Counted from the first letter of the stretch, positions 8,470 to 17,077 are shown. The stretch is DNA of 64,000 nucleotides from UBA1952 sp965246855 (GCA_965246855.1 CBDFFP010000003.1:434001-498000), one strand, 5' to 3'. Notes: generated by a model not told the origin, from the sequence alone. Made by a program: numbers and translations.

Positions 8470-8790
8470 TTCAAGAATTATTCCGCTATGCAGGCGGAGC
8501 CTGTCGCGATAGCCCGCCGTAAACAGAGCTTATGGCGAACGATGAATGCTGTTAGGCGTGTGGTTGCCAAGGACATACGCGGCATTTTGTGCAGGTTGCT
8601 GCCTGCTTCGTGCCTCGCAGTCGCAATAACCCACGTTATTTGAAAAGCAGGAAGTGAACAGCCACCGCGCGAGGGATAGAAGCGGATATCCTTTTTGCTG
8701 TGTTGGCTTTTTTGTGCGGTGGGGCAAAAAGATAGCAGCGGATAGCCCGGCCCGAAGGGCGCGCCACAACACCCATAAGACAATCTACTT
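8470..8790. repeat. Repeat-rich non-coding segment upstream of nth
   Basis: No credible gene was found between 8458 and 8882. Two related words occur in direct orientation: GATAGAAGCGGATATCC at 8676-8692 and GATAGCAGCGGATAGCCC at 8731-8748. The second runs into the hairpin-forming GCCCGGCCCGAAGGGCGCGC. To the left lies a segment containing CTGCTTCGTGCCTCGCAGTCGCAA (8600-8630), the type of sequence that is dispersed in many genomes. An open frame of about 120 codons crosses the area but consists only of these repeats. Confidence 0.55.
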
Positions 8791-8882
8791 GTAATATTTA
8801 TTATGTAAATCGGCTGCTTTACCACAAAAAATTCCCCACTAATCAAATAGCGGGGAAGTCTAGCAATAAGAAATAAAAAACG

Positions 8883-10295
8883 TTACGCGACACCCAGCAC
8901 CTGCTTCACCTTCGCCAGAATGTCCAGCGTCTCTTCCGAAGACCCGCCTTCCGCGTAGATGCGCAAGAGTGGTTCCGTGCCCGATGCGCGAAGCATCACC
9001 CAGCCGCCGTTGTCCAAGTGGTATTTCATGCCGTCAATGTTTTCGGTGCGGCTATAGCCATATGTATCAAAACCCGCGTAGCCGCCCTCGGTCGCTTTTT
9101 TGATGATAGCCTCTTTCTGCTCGTTTGGAATCGTAAGGTCGGCGCGCTCATACACAAATGGGCCGACCACTTCATACACTTCCGCAATCAACTCCGAAAG
9201 CATCTTTCCGGTCTGCGTCATGAACTCATAAATGACTAATCCGTCGTAGATGCCGTCGCGCTCCGGGATATGTCCTTTCACAGCGATGCCGCCGCTTTCC
9301 TCGCCGCCTACCAACACGTCTTCGCGCACCATAATCTCCGAGATGTATTTAAACCCAATCGGCGTAACTTCTACCGGCAGCCCATAGCTCTCCGCCATGC
9401 GCTTCACGCGGTCGGTGGTGGAAAACGCAATCGCCACCTTGCCACTCATGCCTTTGTATTTGTGGAGATAATGCACCAGAAGTAGGATAATGTGGTGCGC
9501 ATCCACATAATTCCCCGCCTCGTCGTAAAGCGCAATGCGGTCTGCGTCGCCGTCTGTTGCCAAGCCCAGTTTCAGTTCCGGCGTGTCGCGCAGGGTTTGG
9601 GAAAGTTCTTGGAGATTCTTGTGCAACGGCTCCGGCGCACGGTTGCCAAAGCCGGGATTATAGTCGCAATGAAGAAGCACCGCGCCCGGCAGCAGGCGCC
9701 GAATCACGTTCTGACCCGCGCCATACATGGCATCATACGCCAACTTGAAGGGCGAATTCCGCAGAGCTTCAAAGTCAAATTTCGTTTGCAGATACGCCAC
9801 ATACACATCTTCCAGATTCTCGTAGCGCAGCATCCCGGCAGCTTCGTAATCCGCCAATGTTTTGGAAGGAAGCGGCGCCTCTTCCGGTATCAGGTTTTCC
9901 ACCTCGGCGATATGCGTTGGAGAAGAAGGTCCGCCATGTGCGCCCTTGAGCTTGTAGCCGTTGTAGGAAGGCGGATTGTGCGAAGCTGTAATCACCACGC
10001 CCTGATCGGCCTTCAGTTCCAACACCGCCAGCGAAATCATCGGCGTGGAAACAAAGCCCTTTGCCAGAATCACTTTCACGCCCGCTTCGCACAGTACCCG
10101 CGTTACTACATCCGCAAACAACTCGCCGCCAAAGCGACAATCATGACCTACAACCACTGTCGGCGCGTCTGACTTTTGTTTCAGCCAGGCCGCGAGTCCA
10201 GCCGTTACGCGGGCGACATTTTCGGTGGTGAAATCTTGTGCGATAATGGCTCTCCAGCCGTCGGTTCCAAATTTGATGCGAAGCGGTGCGGGCAT
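8883..10295 (-). CDS. Phosphoglucomutase/phosphomannomutase (alpha-D-phosphohexomutase)
   Basis: This cytoplasmic enzyme interconverts hexose 1- and 6-phosphates for nucleotide-sugar and envelope synthesis. The 470-residue product has the four-domain signatures: KFGTDGWRA at the N-terminus, the phosphoserine loop TASHNPPSYNGYK near 105, the metal-binding DGDADR near 250, the sugar-binding GGEESGG, and the C-terminal phosphate loop RASGTEPLLR. The start at 10295 (MPAPLRIKFG) is placed just before the first conserved strand. A longer in-frame ATG would run into the divergent aldehyde dehydrogenase region. Whether glucose, mannose or glucosamine phosphate is preferred cannot be judged. Confidence 0.92.
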   Translation of the reverse strand: MPAPLRIKFGTDGWRAIIAQDFTTENVARVTAGLAAWLKQKSDAPTVVVGHDCRFGGELFADVVTRVLCEAGVKVILAKGFVSTPMISLAVLELKADQGVVITASHNPPSYNGYKLKGAHGGPSSPTHIAEVENLIPEEAPLPSKTLADYEAAGMLRYENLEDVYVAYLQTKFDFEALRNSPFKLAYDAMYGAGQNVIRRLLPGAVLLHCDYNPGFGNRAPEPLHKNLQELSQTLRDTPELKLGLATDGDADRIALYDEAGNYVDAHHIILLLVHYLHKYKGMSGKVAIAFSTTDRVKRMAESYGLPVEVTPIGFKYISEIMVREDVLVGGEESGGIAVKGHIPERDGIYDGLVIYEFMTQTGKMLSELIAEVYEVVGPFVYERADLTIPNEQKEAIIKKATEGGYAGFDTYGYSRTENIDGMKYHLDNGGWVMLRASGTEPLLRIYAEGGSSEETLDILAKVKQVLGVA

Positions 10296-10384
10296 AAAAA
10301 GGTTAAATTTTAAGTCGCGAAGGTAATTGCGGAAGATTACGCGCGTTATGCTTTCCCTGCCCAATTTTTGCAGCGTCTATTTCT

Positions 10385-11758
10385 ATGGAAAACACTTTCA
10401 GCACTTACAATCCCGCCACCGGCGAAATCCTCCAAACCTATTCTTACACGCCGCCCCAAACGGTGCAAAAAATCCTTTCTACCGCTAAAGACACGCAAAG
10501 CTGCTGGGCCGCGCTGCTGGTAGAAGCGCGCTGCGACGTGTTGCGGGAAATCGCTCAAATCCTCTTGGCGCAAAAAGAAATCTTCGCCCGCGAAGCCGCT
10601 CTGGAAATGGGGAAACCTTTAGCGCAAGGCATTCTGGAAGTGGAAAAATGCGCCCGCACGTTTGACTTCTATGCCGAAAATGCGCCGGGCTTTCTCGCCG
10701 ATAAAATGGTTTCCACCGAAGCCCGCAAATCTTATGTTTCGCCCCAACCGCTTGGCGTAGTGCTGGCTATTATGCCGTGGAATTTTCCCTTCTGGCAAGT
10801 CTTTCGCGCCCTCGCGCCGATTCTTGCTGGCGGAAATGTAATGGTCTTGAAACACGCTTCCAACGTGAGCGGCTGTGCGCAAAAAATGGCGTCAATTTTT
10901 GAAGAGAATGATAAACTGCGCGGGCTGTTGCAAGTTGTTCTCCTGCCCGGCGCAGAAGCCGAAAAACTGATTTCTGCTCTGGAAATTTCTGCGGTAACTT
11001 TTACCGGAAGCACCGCTGTGGGCCGGAAAATTGCCGCTGCCGCTGGCGGCGCACTCAAGAAACACGTTTTAGAATTGGGCGGCAGCGACCCCTACGTTAT
11101 CCTTCATGACGCGGATATTGATGCTGCTGTGGCAGTCTGCGTAAAAAGCCGCCTCAACAACTGCGGACAAAGCTGCGTAAGCGCCAAACGCTTTATCGTG
11201 GTGCCGGAATGTTTGGAAGAATTCACCCAAAAAATGACTGCCGCAATGCAGGCGCAATCCTTCGGCGACCCACTGGACGCAGGCTGCACCATGGGGCCAA
11301 TGGCACGGATGGATTTGCGCGATGAACTGCACGGGCAGGTGGAGAAAAGCATCGCACAGGGCGCGCAGCTTTTATGCGGCGGAAAGATTCCAACCCAACA
11401 CGGTGCGTGGTATCCGCCAACGGTTTTGAGCGGCGTGAAAAAGGGAATGCCTGCCTATGAAGAAGAGCTTTTTGGCCCGGTGGCAACTATTATTCCGGCA
11501 CAGGATGAAGCCGACGCGATGCGCATTGCCAACGACACGATTTACGGCCTGGGCGGCGCGGTTTTTTCCACTGATATTGCCCGCGCCGAAACCCTCGCCC
11601 GCAATGTTTTGCAAGCCGGAAATTGCTTTGTAAATGATGCCGTGCATTCCGACCCACGACTGCCTTTTGGCGGCGTGAAGGAAAGCGGTTACGGACGCGA
11701 ACTTTCTGAAACCGGGCTGCTGGAATTCACCAACCTCAAAACCGTTTATGTCCAATAA
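10385..11758 (+). CDS. NAD(P)-dependent aldehyde dehydrogenase, succinate-semialdehyde type
   Basis: The 457-residue product belongs to the short succinate-semialdehyde dehydrogenase subgroup, oxidising an aldehyde to the acid with NAD(P)+. Motifs include PWNFPFWQ (nucleotide entry), the Rossmann loop FTGSTAVGRKIA, the catalytic Glu in LELGG near 231, the catalytic Cys in NCGQSCVSAKR near 264, EELFGP, and LPFGGVKESGYGRE. The stop codon overlaps the next gene by 11 bp (11748-11758), so the two are almost certainly co-transcribed. The substrate is inferred only from family resemblance. Confidence 0.9.
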   Translation: MENTFSTYNPATGEILQTYSYTPPQTVQKILSTAKDTQSCWAALLVEARCDVLREIAQILLAQKEIFAREAALEMGKPLAQGILEVEKCARTFDFYAENAPGFLADKMVSTEARKSYVSPQPLGVVLAIMPWNFPFWQVFRALAPILAGGNVMVLKHASNVSGCAQKMASIFEENDKLRGLLQVVLLPGAEAEKLISALEISAVTFTGSTAVGRKIAAAAGGALKKHVLELGGSDPYVILHDADIDAAVAVCVKSRLNNCGQSCVSAKRFIVVPECLEEFTQKMTAAMQAQSFGDPLDAGCTMGPMARMDLRDELHGQVEKSIAQGAQLLCGGKIPTQHGAWYPPTVLSGVKKGMPAYEEELFGPVATIIPAQDEADAMRIANDTIYGLGGAVFSTDIARAETLARNVLQAGNCFVNDAVHSDPRLPFGGVKESGYGRELSETGLLEFTNLKTVYVQ

Positions 11759-12362
11759 AATCCGCTACCTCGCCCTCGGCGACTCCTACACCATTGGCGA
11801 AGGCCTGCCGCTGGAAAGCTCTTTCCCCTACCAAACGGCTGCCCTGATGCGCCATAAAGGTGAGCCTTTCGGCGACCCGGAAATCATTGCCGTTACGGGC
11901 TGGACGACAGACGAGCTGGAAGTCGGCATCAAAGCCGCGCACCCCAAAGGGCCGTATGATTTTGTAACGCTGCTCATTGGCGTGAACAACCAATATCGCG
12001 GGCGAAGTGTGGAAGATTACCGCACGGAATTTGCGGCGCTTTTGGAGAAATCCATTCGCTTTGCCGATAACGAACACAGCCGCGTGGTGGTGCTTTCCAT
12101 TCCCGACTGGGGCGTGACGCCGTTTGCTGAGGGCCGCGACCGGATGAAGATTGCCGAAGAAATTGACCATTACAACCGCGCCGCCCGCGAAGCCTGCAAA
12201 GCGCGCGCCGTGGATTTTCTGGACATCACCTGTAGCACCCGCGAAAACGGAAGCCACGCCGAATATCTCGCCGCCGACGGTCTGCATCCTTCAGGAAAAG
12301 AATATGCGATATGGGCAAAGATGGTAGCGAAGGTTTTTGCGGAACGTGCGGAAAGGATTTAA
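11748..12362 (+). CDS. SGNH/GDSL hydrolase
   Basis: This serine esterase or lipase-like hydrolase has 204 residues. Block I GDSYTIGE (nucleophile Ser) is at about 11-18, the block III Asn is in IGVNNQYRG near 75, and block V DGLHPSG (Asp-His pair) is near 176. No signal peptide is visible, so it is probably cytoplasmic. It overlaps the end of the aldehyde dehydrogenase by 11 bp, implying translational coupling. The true substrate is unknown. A 41-bp-period repeat array begins 12 bp after the stop. Confidence 0.9.
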   Translation: MSNKIRYLALGDSYTIGEGLPLESSFPYQTAALMRHKGEPFGDPEIIAVTGWTTDELEVGIKAAHPKGPYDFVTLLIGVNNQYRGRSVEDYRTEFAALLEKSIRFADNEHSRVVVLSIPDWGVTPFAEGRDRMKIAEEIDHYNRAAREACKARAVDFLDITCSTRENGSHAEYLAADGLHPSGKEYAIWAKMVAKVFAERAERI

Positions 12363-12373
12363 ATCCAAACACA

Positions 12374-12566
12374 GTGTGGCCGCCACAGAGGCTGTTCCAC
12401 AGAAAAAACGAGCAGTGTGGCCGCCACAGAGGCTGTCTTACGGGAGAAACGGGCAGTGTGGCGGCCACAGAGGTCGCTCCACGAAAAAAACGAGCAGTGT
12501 GGCCGCCACAGAGGCCGTTCCACAGAAAAAACGAGCAGTGTGGCGGCCACACTGCCCGTTTTTTAG
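12374..12566. repeat. Array B: five units of exactly 41 bp with TGTGG-N3-CCACA palindromes
   Basis: Units start at 12374, 12415, 12456, 12497 and 12538. Each begins GTGTGGCCGCCACAGAGG or GTGTGGCGGCCACAGAGG, so the palindrome centre is CCG in units 1, 2 and 4 and CGG (its reverse complement) in units 3 and 5. The rest of each unit ends in a variant of AGAAAAAACGAGCA. The last unit closes as CAGTGTGGCGGCCACACTG followed by CCCGTTTTTT, a terminator-like ending. The array lies between convergent genes. Confidence 0.9.
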
Positions 12567-12579
12567 GTATAATCATAAA

Positions 12580-12603
12580 AACGCCCCGCATTTGCGGGGC
12601 GTT
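12580..12603. terminator. Hairpin terminator between SGNH hydrolase and FKBP genes
   Basis: AACGCCCCGCA-TT-TGCGGGGCGTT is a perfect GC-rich stem with A-rich and T-rich flanks between convergent genes. Confidence 0.8.
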
Positions 12604-12660
12604 CCTATAAAAATTCTCTTTTGTCTTTCCTCTCCAGACTTTCGTCTAAAGACTTTTATC

Positions 12661-13089
12661 TTATCCAATAGAAACCAGCTCCAGATCAAAATTCAGGTCT
12701 TTGCCCGCCAGCGGGTGGTTACCGTCCAGAATCACCGTATCGTCTTTCACTTCCTTCACCGTTACGGGAAACACATTGCCCTGGTCGTCGCTCAAGTGCA
12801 TCGTTACGCCCGGCTCCGGCTTCACGTCTTCGGGGAATTCCGACTTCGGAAACTCAATCAGCATCTCATCGCTCGGGTGGCCATAAGCCTCGTCGGCGGG
12901 GATGTGGATGCTTTTCTTTTCGCCCACGGTCATGCCTACAACGGCATTGTCAAAACCGGGAATTACCTGTCCGCTGCCGGCGGTAAATTCCAGTGGCTCG
13001 CGCTCGCGGCTGCTGTCAAAAATTTCGCCGTTGCCCAGCGTGCCATGATAGTGGATGCGAACTGCGTCGCCGCTTTTTACTTGTTGCAT
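12661..13089 (-). CDS. FKBP-type peptidyl-prolyl isomerase (SlyD-like)
   Basis: This cis-trans prolyl isomerase and chaperone has 142 residues. FDSSREREPLEFTAGSGQVI and IPGFDNAVVGMTVGEKK form the N-terminal half of the FKBP fold. An insert-in-flap segment (about 70-115, from EAYGHPSDEML to VFPVTVKEV) follows, then the closing strand HPLAGKDLNFDLEL, the classical SlyD order. It lacks the His-rich metal-binding tail of enterobacterial SlyD. There is no signal peptide, so it is cytoplasmic. The start at 13089 (MQQVKSGDAV) is preferred. It is divergent from the NamZ-like gene across a 113-bp region that contains the palindrome CGCAAATTTGCG. Confidence 0.9.
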   Translation of the reverse strand: MQQVKSGDAVRIHYHGTLGNGEIFDSSREREPLEFTAGSGQVIPGFDNAVVGMTVGEKKSIHIPADEAYGHPSDEMLIEFPKSEFPEDVKPEPGVTMHLSDDQGNVFPVTVKEVKDDTVILDGNHPLAGKDLNFDLELVSIG

Positions 13090-13202
13090 GGTTGGAGGTC
13101 TGTTAGGAGCAGAAAATGTGTGCTGCGCCACGCTGCAATAATACGCGAAGCCGCAAATTTGCGTTCCTAAAAAATCAAGCCTTCTTTCCCCTCCTGTCTA
13201 TA

Positions 13203-14378
13203 ATGCGCTCTTTCTTTCTGCTTCTTTTTGTCCTGCTTTTAGCGATGCCCGCGTGGGCCATTCAAACGGGCGCCGACCAAACCGATCGTTACCTGCCCTT
13301 TCTTCAAAACAAGCGCGTGGCGATTTTGATAAACCAAACCTCGCGCGTGGGCGACAAAAACCTGCTGGACGTGCTGCGGGAAAACAGCGTGAACGTAGTG
13401 CGCATTTTCGTGCCGGAACACGGTTTCCGGGGAACGGCAGACGCAGGCGCACACGTGGCGAGTAGCAAAGATTCGCAAACAGGTTTGCCGGTGATTTCCC
13501 TTTATGGAAAAGACAAAAAGCCGAAGGCCGAAGACCTGCGCGATGTGGACGTGGTGATTTACGACTTGCAGGATGTGGGCGTACGTTTCTACACATACAT
13601 CTCTTCGCTGGAATACCTAATGGAAGCCTGCGCGGAGAACAGCAAAGAATTACTCGTTCTTGACCGGCCCAACCCGAACGGCTTTTACGTAGACGGCCCG
13701 GTGCTGGAACCGAAATTGAAGTCGTTTGTGGGGATGCAGCCTGTGCCGGTGGTGTATGGCATGACGGCGGGCGAATACGCCAAAATGCTGCAAGGCGAAG
13801 GCTGGGCGAAAGGCACGAAAAACCTGCGGCTGACGGTGATTCCCTGCAAGGATTACGATCACAAAATGATGTACAATCTGCCTGTGCCGCCGTCGCCGAA
13901 TTTGCGCACCGCAACCGCAGTGTTGCTGTACCCGTCCTTGTGTCTTTTTGAAGGAACGCGCGTGAGTGTAGGGCGGGGGACAGATAAACCTTTTGAGGTT
14001 TGGGGAAGACCAACGTATAAAAACGCGCCGGTGAAAGGGCTGATTACGTTCCATCCGAAACCTGTCGTGGGCGCTTCGGAACCGCTCTACAGCGGCGACA
14101 CTTGTTATGGCTATCGGCCTGCCAAAAACGCGGTAGAAGCAAAGGCTTTCGTGAGCGGGCATTTGCGCGTGCAACCGCTGATTCAGGCATTGCAGTTAGA
14201 GCCGGATTTAGGAGCATTCTTCAACACTTTTTTTGAAAAGCTCGCCGGAACAGGGAGCCTTCGCAAACAACTTCTGGCAAAAGAAAGCGAAGCGCAGATT
14301 TGGGAAAGCTGGCAGCCGGGAATTTTGCAGTTCAAGGTGATTCGGAAGAAATATTTGCTGTACCCGGATTTTGAGTGA
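13203..14378 (+). CDS. DUF1343 protein, NamZ-like exo-beta-N-acetylmuramidase
   Basis: The 391-residue product has a clear signal peptide (MRSFFLLLFVLLLAMPAWA), so it is exported. Conserved DUF1343 stretches follow: NQTSRVG, FVPEHGFRGTADAG, DLQDVGVRFYTYISS near 121-135, DRPNPNG near 155 and the late RVSVGRGTDKPFEVWG. Characterised members (NamZ) release MurNAc from the non-reducing end of peptidoglycan fragments, so a role in cell-wall turnover or recycling is the best inference. The start is placed at ATG 13203 because it opens the signal peptide. Confidence 0.88.
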   Translation: MRSFFLLLFVLLLAMPAWAIQTGADQTDRYLPFLQNKRVAILINQTSRVGDKNLLDVLRENSVNVVRIFVPEHGFRGTADAGAHVASSKDSQTGLPVISLYGKDKKPKAEDLRDVDVVIYDLQDVGVRFYTYISSLEYLMEACAENSKELLVLDRPNPNGFYVDGPVLEPKLKSFVGMQPVPVVYGMTAGEYAKMLQGEGWAKGTKNLRLTVIPCKDYDHKMMYNLPVPPSPNLRTATAVLLYPSLCLFEGTRVSVGRGTDKPFEVWGRPTYKNAPVKGLITFHPKPVVGASEPLYSGDTCYGYRPAKNAVEAKAFVSGHLRVQPLIQALQLEPDLGAFFNTFFEKLAGTGSLRKQLLAKESEAQIWESWQPGILQFKVIRKKYLLYPDFE

Positions 14379-14443
14379 GACGGCTTTTAAACCTCTTTTC
14401 AAGTTGCCTATCTTAAACAGCACAAACCCCCTTTTTAACCCCC

Positions 14444-14881
14444 ATGAAAAAGATCTTTTTGCTTGCTGCTTTTGCAGCCGCCACGCTGAGCGCCAGCGCC
14501 CAGCAAACCCAGAAAATGCCGCGCGACCGGCAAGAAATGCGTGCCGACATGACCCCAGAACAACGCGCTGACCGTCAGGCTAAGATGATGCAGAAACAGC
14601 TTAGCCTGACCGACGACCAGGCGATGCGTGTGCGCGACATCAACCTGAAGTTCATGCCGTCTATGAAAGACCGCGAAGACCGCAAAGCGCGCATGCAGGA
14701 GATGGGCCAAATGATGAAAGAGCGCGATGCTGCTTACGGCCAAGTCCTGAAACCCGACCAGATGGCGCTGTACAAAAAGATGAAGACAGACCGTAAAGAG
14801 AACATGAAGATGCGCCGCGACATCATGGAAAAAGCCCGCGTGAATAAAGGCGATATGCAGGATGTTCAGAAAACAAAGTAA
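14444..14881 (+). CDS. Small periplasmic Spy/CpxP-like basic protein
   Basis: The 145-residue product has a signal peptide (MKKIFLLAAFAAATLSASA). The remainder is highly charged, Met-, Arg- and Lys-rich and almost wholly helical, with LSLTDDQAMRVRDI and MTPEQRADRQAKMM echoing the LTxxQ pattern of Spy/CpxP-type and DUF4890-type proteins. Members bind unfolded or membrane proteins in the periplasm, but this assignment rests on composition and pattern only. A strong terminator follows within 20 bp. Confidence 0.75.
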   Translation: MKKIFLLAAFAAATLSASAQQTQKMPRDRQEMRADMTPEQRADRQAKMMQKQLSLTDDQAMRVRDINLKFMPSMKDREDRKARMQEMGQMMKERDAAYGQVLKPDQMALYKKMKTDRKENMKMRRDIMEKARVNKGDMQDVQKTK

Positions 14882-14896
14882 GTCGATTACTTTCTC

Positions 14897-14935
14897 AAAA
14901 AAACTGCTGCTTCTGGAAGGAAGCAGCAGTTTTTT
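14897..14935. terminator. Bidirectional terminator between the Spy-like gene and kynA
   Basis: AAAAACTGCTGCTTC-TGGAAG-GAAGCAGCAGTTTTTT is a long perfect stem with an A-run on one side and a T-run on the other, serving both convergent genes. Confidence 0.9.
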
Positions 14936-14945
14936 AGCTTTCTGC

Positions 14946-15989
14946 TTAACTGCAAAATCCTAGCTCTCTTTTCAAAGTTTCCGGTAATTGCGGTAGCATT
15001 TGACGCGGCAGCAAATAGGAAGTGAGTTCGGAAAGTTCGCGGAAGATAAAGTGCGTTTCTGCTGCTTTGCGCAGGTAATCCGCACCGGTGCTTCCTCCCG
15101 TTCCTGCGCGGTTGCCGATGGTCATGCGCACCATATTGATGTGCCGCTGCCGCCACAGGCCGAGGCCGTGGTCAATGCTTAGCATCGCCGTCAGCATTTC
15201 ATACGGAAGGTGCAGCAGTGGATAATCGCGGTAGAGCATGATGAACAAGGCGTTGCGCGTGGCTTTGGCAGAAAGCGCGCGGTCTGCCGGGTATTTTTCG
15301 GGGTGGATGAAGAGCGCATCAAAATAGTCCAGATTACCCATGTCGGCTTCGCTGAGGGAACCTACATACGCCTCACGGTAGTGAGGCCAAAACGCTTCTT
15401 CGGTGTCGCCGCTTTCCTTCCAAAAACGCGGTGCGTCTGCGAAGGGCATCCGCTCCAACCACTGCGCTACGAGTGTGAATAACGACTGCTTTCCTTCCTC
15501 TTCCTTTACCCGCTGAATATCGTCTTCCGAAAGCTGCGAGAGGTAATAGCCTTTGCCGTGGCGATGCTCGTATTTCAGTCCCAGCGCGGCTTCTATCATC
15601 TTGAACTGGATGCTTTGAAAACCGGAAGCGGGCCGCAGCAAATCCCGGAAATCCAGAAAATCCAGCGGCGTCATGGTCTCCATGATATCCATCTGCTGCA
15701 CGGCAAGCGCCACGATGGTTTGCACGCGTTTGAGACGGTGAAGCGCATTGTAGATGTCCGGCGAGGAGTTCTCTATTTCTGTTTTCCCAAAAATGCCGCG
15801 TACATAATTCAACTCGTGCAAAATTTGCTTGAACCACAGCTCGTAGGCCTGATGGATGATGATGAACAGCATCTCGTCGGGCGCTTCACTTCCTTCTTTC
15901 GCGCTTTCCGGCGCTTGCGCACTCAGGATTTTATCCAGTTGCAGGTATTCGCTGTAGTAAACGGGCGGGCGGTTGTCAATGGTTTTCAT
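14946..15989 (-). CDS. kynA: Tryptophan 2,3-dioxygenase
   Basis: This haem enzyme converts L-tryptophan to N-formylkynurenine, the first step of the kynurenine pathway. The 347-residue product has the family segments FIIIHQAYELWFKQI (substrate-binding His and Tyr), TPLDFLDFRDLL, ASGFQSIQF, RYRHGK-like EHRHGKGYY, and the C-terminal haem His in WRQRHINMVRMTIGN followed by GTGGSTGADYL. The length and order are normal for bacterial TDO. No other kyn gene is adjacent. The divergent intergenic region (15990-16105) contains a 66-bp inverted repeat. Confidence 0.95.
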   Translation of the reverse strand: MKTIDNRPPVYYSEYLQLDKILSAQAPESAKEGSEAPDEMLFIIIHQAYELWFKQILHELNYVRGIFGKTEIENSSPDIYNALHRLKRVQTIVALAVQQMDIMETMTPLDFLDFRDLLRPASGFQSIQFKMIEAALGLKYEHRHGKGYYLSQLSEDDIQRVKEEEGKQSLFTLVAQWLERMPFADAPRFWKESGDTEEAFWPHYREAYVGSLSEADMGNLDYFDALFIHPEKYPADRALSAKATRNALFIMLYRDYPLLHLPYEMLTAMLSIDHGLGLWRQRHINMVRMTIGNRAGTGGSTGADYLRKAAETHFIFRELSELTSYLLPRQMLPQLPETLKRELGFCS

Positions 15990-16031
15990 AAGGGATTTTC
16001 AGCCGGAAAAATTAGGCCGGAAAATTTTGTC

Positions 16032-16097
16032 GTAGGGACACGCTGCGCGTGTCCGCAGAAAATGCAGGATAGGCGGACACGCGCAGCGTGTCCCTAC
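16032..16097. repeat. Perfect 25-bp inverted repeat (GTAGGGACACGC element)
   Basis: GTAGGGACACGCTGCGCGTG continuing to TCCGC (16032-16056) is matched perfectly by its reverse complement at 16073-16097 around a 16-nt loop. Each arm is itself nearly palindromic (GACACGC/GCGTGTC). A single diverged arm occurs at 24733-24759. The element lies in the divergent kynA/DUF4375 promoter region. Confidence 0.9.
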
Positions 16098-16105
16098 TTT
16101 CGCCT

Positions 16106-16618
16106 ATGCCTTTCCCGCAAGAACAATATCCGGTAGAAAATCTTTCCGCACACCTAAAGCAAGTACAGGGACTTCTTAACGCCGGTAAACTTGAAGATGC
16201 CTTTGAACTCTTGGCCGCACCGCTCCACAGCGCGCTTCATGCTAAACAAGACTTTAAGTGGACGGAAACGCTCACCCCGCTTTCACGCGTCGCGCTCTAC
16301 TTTGATTATGTGCGGACGCAGGTGCTTCAAGGCGGCTTCCTCCAACTTATTGCCAATCACTACATCTCGCTTTTGCTGCCGTTACCCGAATGGTTTTCCG
16401 CACAAGGACAGGCGGAAATGGCGCAAACGCTGGACGATGTTCTAAAGGTTTATGTCCTCAACCACGAGCACCTGAAAAAGGAAACAACGGTGGAAGAATT
16501 CGCGAAGCTCTACGAGCAATTCCCGGAGTTTGCGCAGCTTGACAGCCGCTTTGAAAATGCTTATCCCGACGCGCTTGCGGTGGTGGTGAAGCATATGGTG
16601 GAAGGGCTGAAGGGATAA
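16106..16618 (+). CDS. DMP19/DUF4375-like protein
   Basis: The 170-residue cytoplasmic protein has no signal peptide. The central segment YFDYVRTQVLQGGFLQLIAN resembles the VxNGGFxQ core of the DMP19/DUF4375 family, whose members are small helical proteins; some are reported as DNA mimics or regulators. An upstream in-frame ATG (16088) lies inside the inverted repeat, so MPFPQEQYP at 16106 is chosen. Function unknown; the assignment rests on one motif. Confidence 0.65.
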   Translation: MPFPQEQYPVENLSAHLKQVQGLLNAGKLEDAFELLAAPLHSALHAKQDFKWTETLTPLSRVALYFDYVRTQVLQGGFLQLIANHYISLLLPLPEWFSAQGQAEMAQTLDDVLKVYVLNHEHLKKETTVEEFAKLYEQFPEFAQLDSRFENAYPDALAVVVKHMVEGLKG

Positions 16619-16648
16619 GAGAATCCTGTTTGGGAAGCCGTCACGGAT

Positions 16649-17077
16649 TTATTTCCAGACCAAAAGCAGCAGGCCGGCGCAAATCAGGGCGATGCTTAAA
16701 AGCATTTTAAGCGTGAATTGCTCGTGTAGAAAAAGTCCGGAAAGCAAGAGTGTAATCAGGATGCTGCCTTTGTCAATCAGCGCCACTTCCGACACCTGCC
16801 CAACCTTGATGGCCCGGTAATAAAAAATCCAAGACAGGCTTGTGGTCAGCGCGGAAATGCCCAGAAACAAAACGTCCCTGGGCGTTACCGCGCTAAAAAG
16901 TGCCTTGTCGCCGCTGCGAAACAAAAGCACGTTTCCCCACACAAAAACAAACACAAAGCAGGTGCGAATGGCCAGTCCCGCGTCGGCGCTCAGGTTCTTC
17001 AATCCCGCTTTGGCAATTACCGCCGTCAGCCCCGCGAAGAGCATGGACAGCAAGGCGAGAAAATGATAAGGCTTCAT
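16649..17077 (-). CDS. Small EamA/DMT-family membrane transporter
   Basis: The 142-residue product has about four to five transmembrane segments covering nearly the whole length, with the EamA signatures SLSWIFYYRAIKVGQVSEVAL and a C-terminal IALICAGLLLLVWK. Single-EamA-domain proteins of this size probably work as dimers, in contrast to the fused ten-helix DMT exporters. The substrate is unknown. It stands alone between a DUF4375-like gene (convergent) and the acidic protein (same strand). Confidence 0.85.
   Translation of the reverse strand: MKPYHFLALLSMLFAGLTAVIAKAGLKNLSADAGLAIRTCFVFVFVWGNVLLFRSGDKALFSAVTPRDVLFLGISALTTSLSWIFYYRAIKVGQVSEVALIDKGSILITLLLSGLFLHEQFTLKMLLSIALICAGLLLLVWK

Noticed and set aside
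8478..8846. 122-codon frame upstream of nth
   Set aside because: It is made entirely of dispersed repeat sequence, with odd composition.
13151..13162. CGCAAATTTGCG palindrome as a regulator operator between FKBP and NamZ genes
   Set aside because: A single short palindrome with no second copy; it may simply overlap promoter elements.
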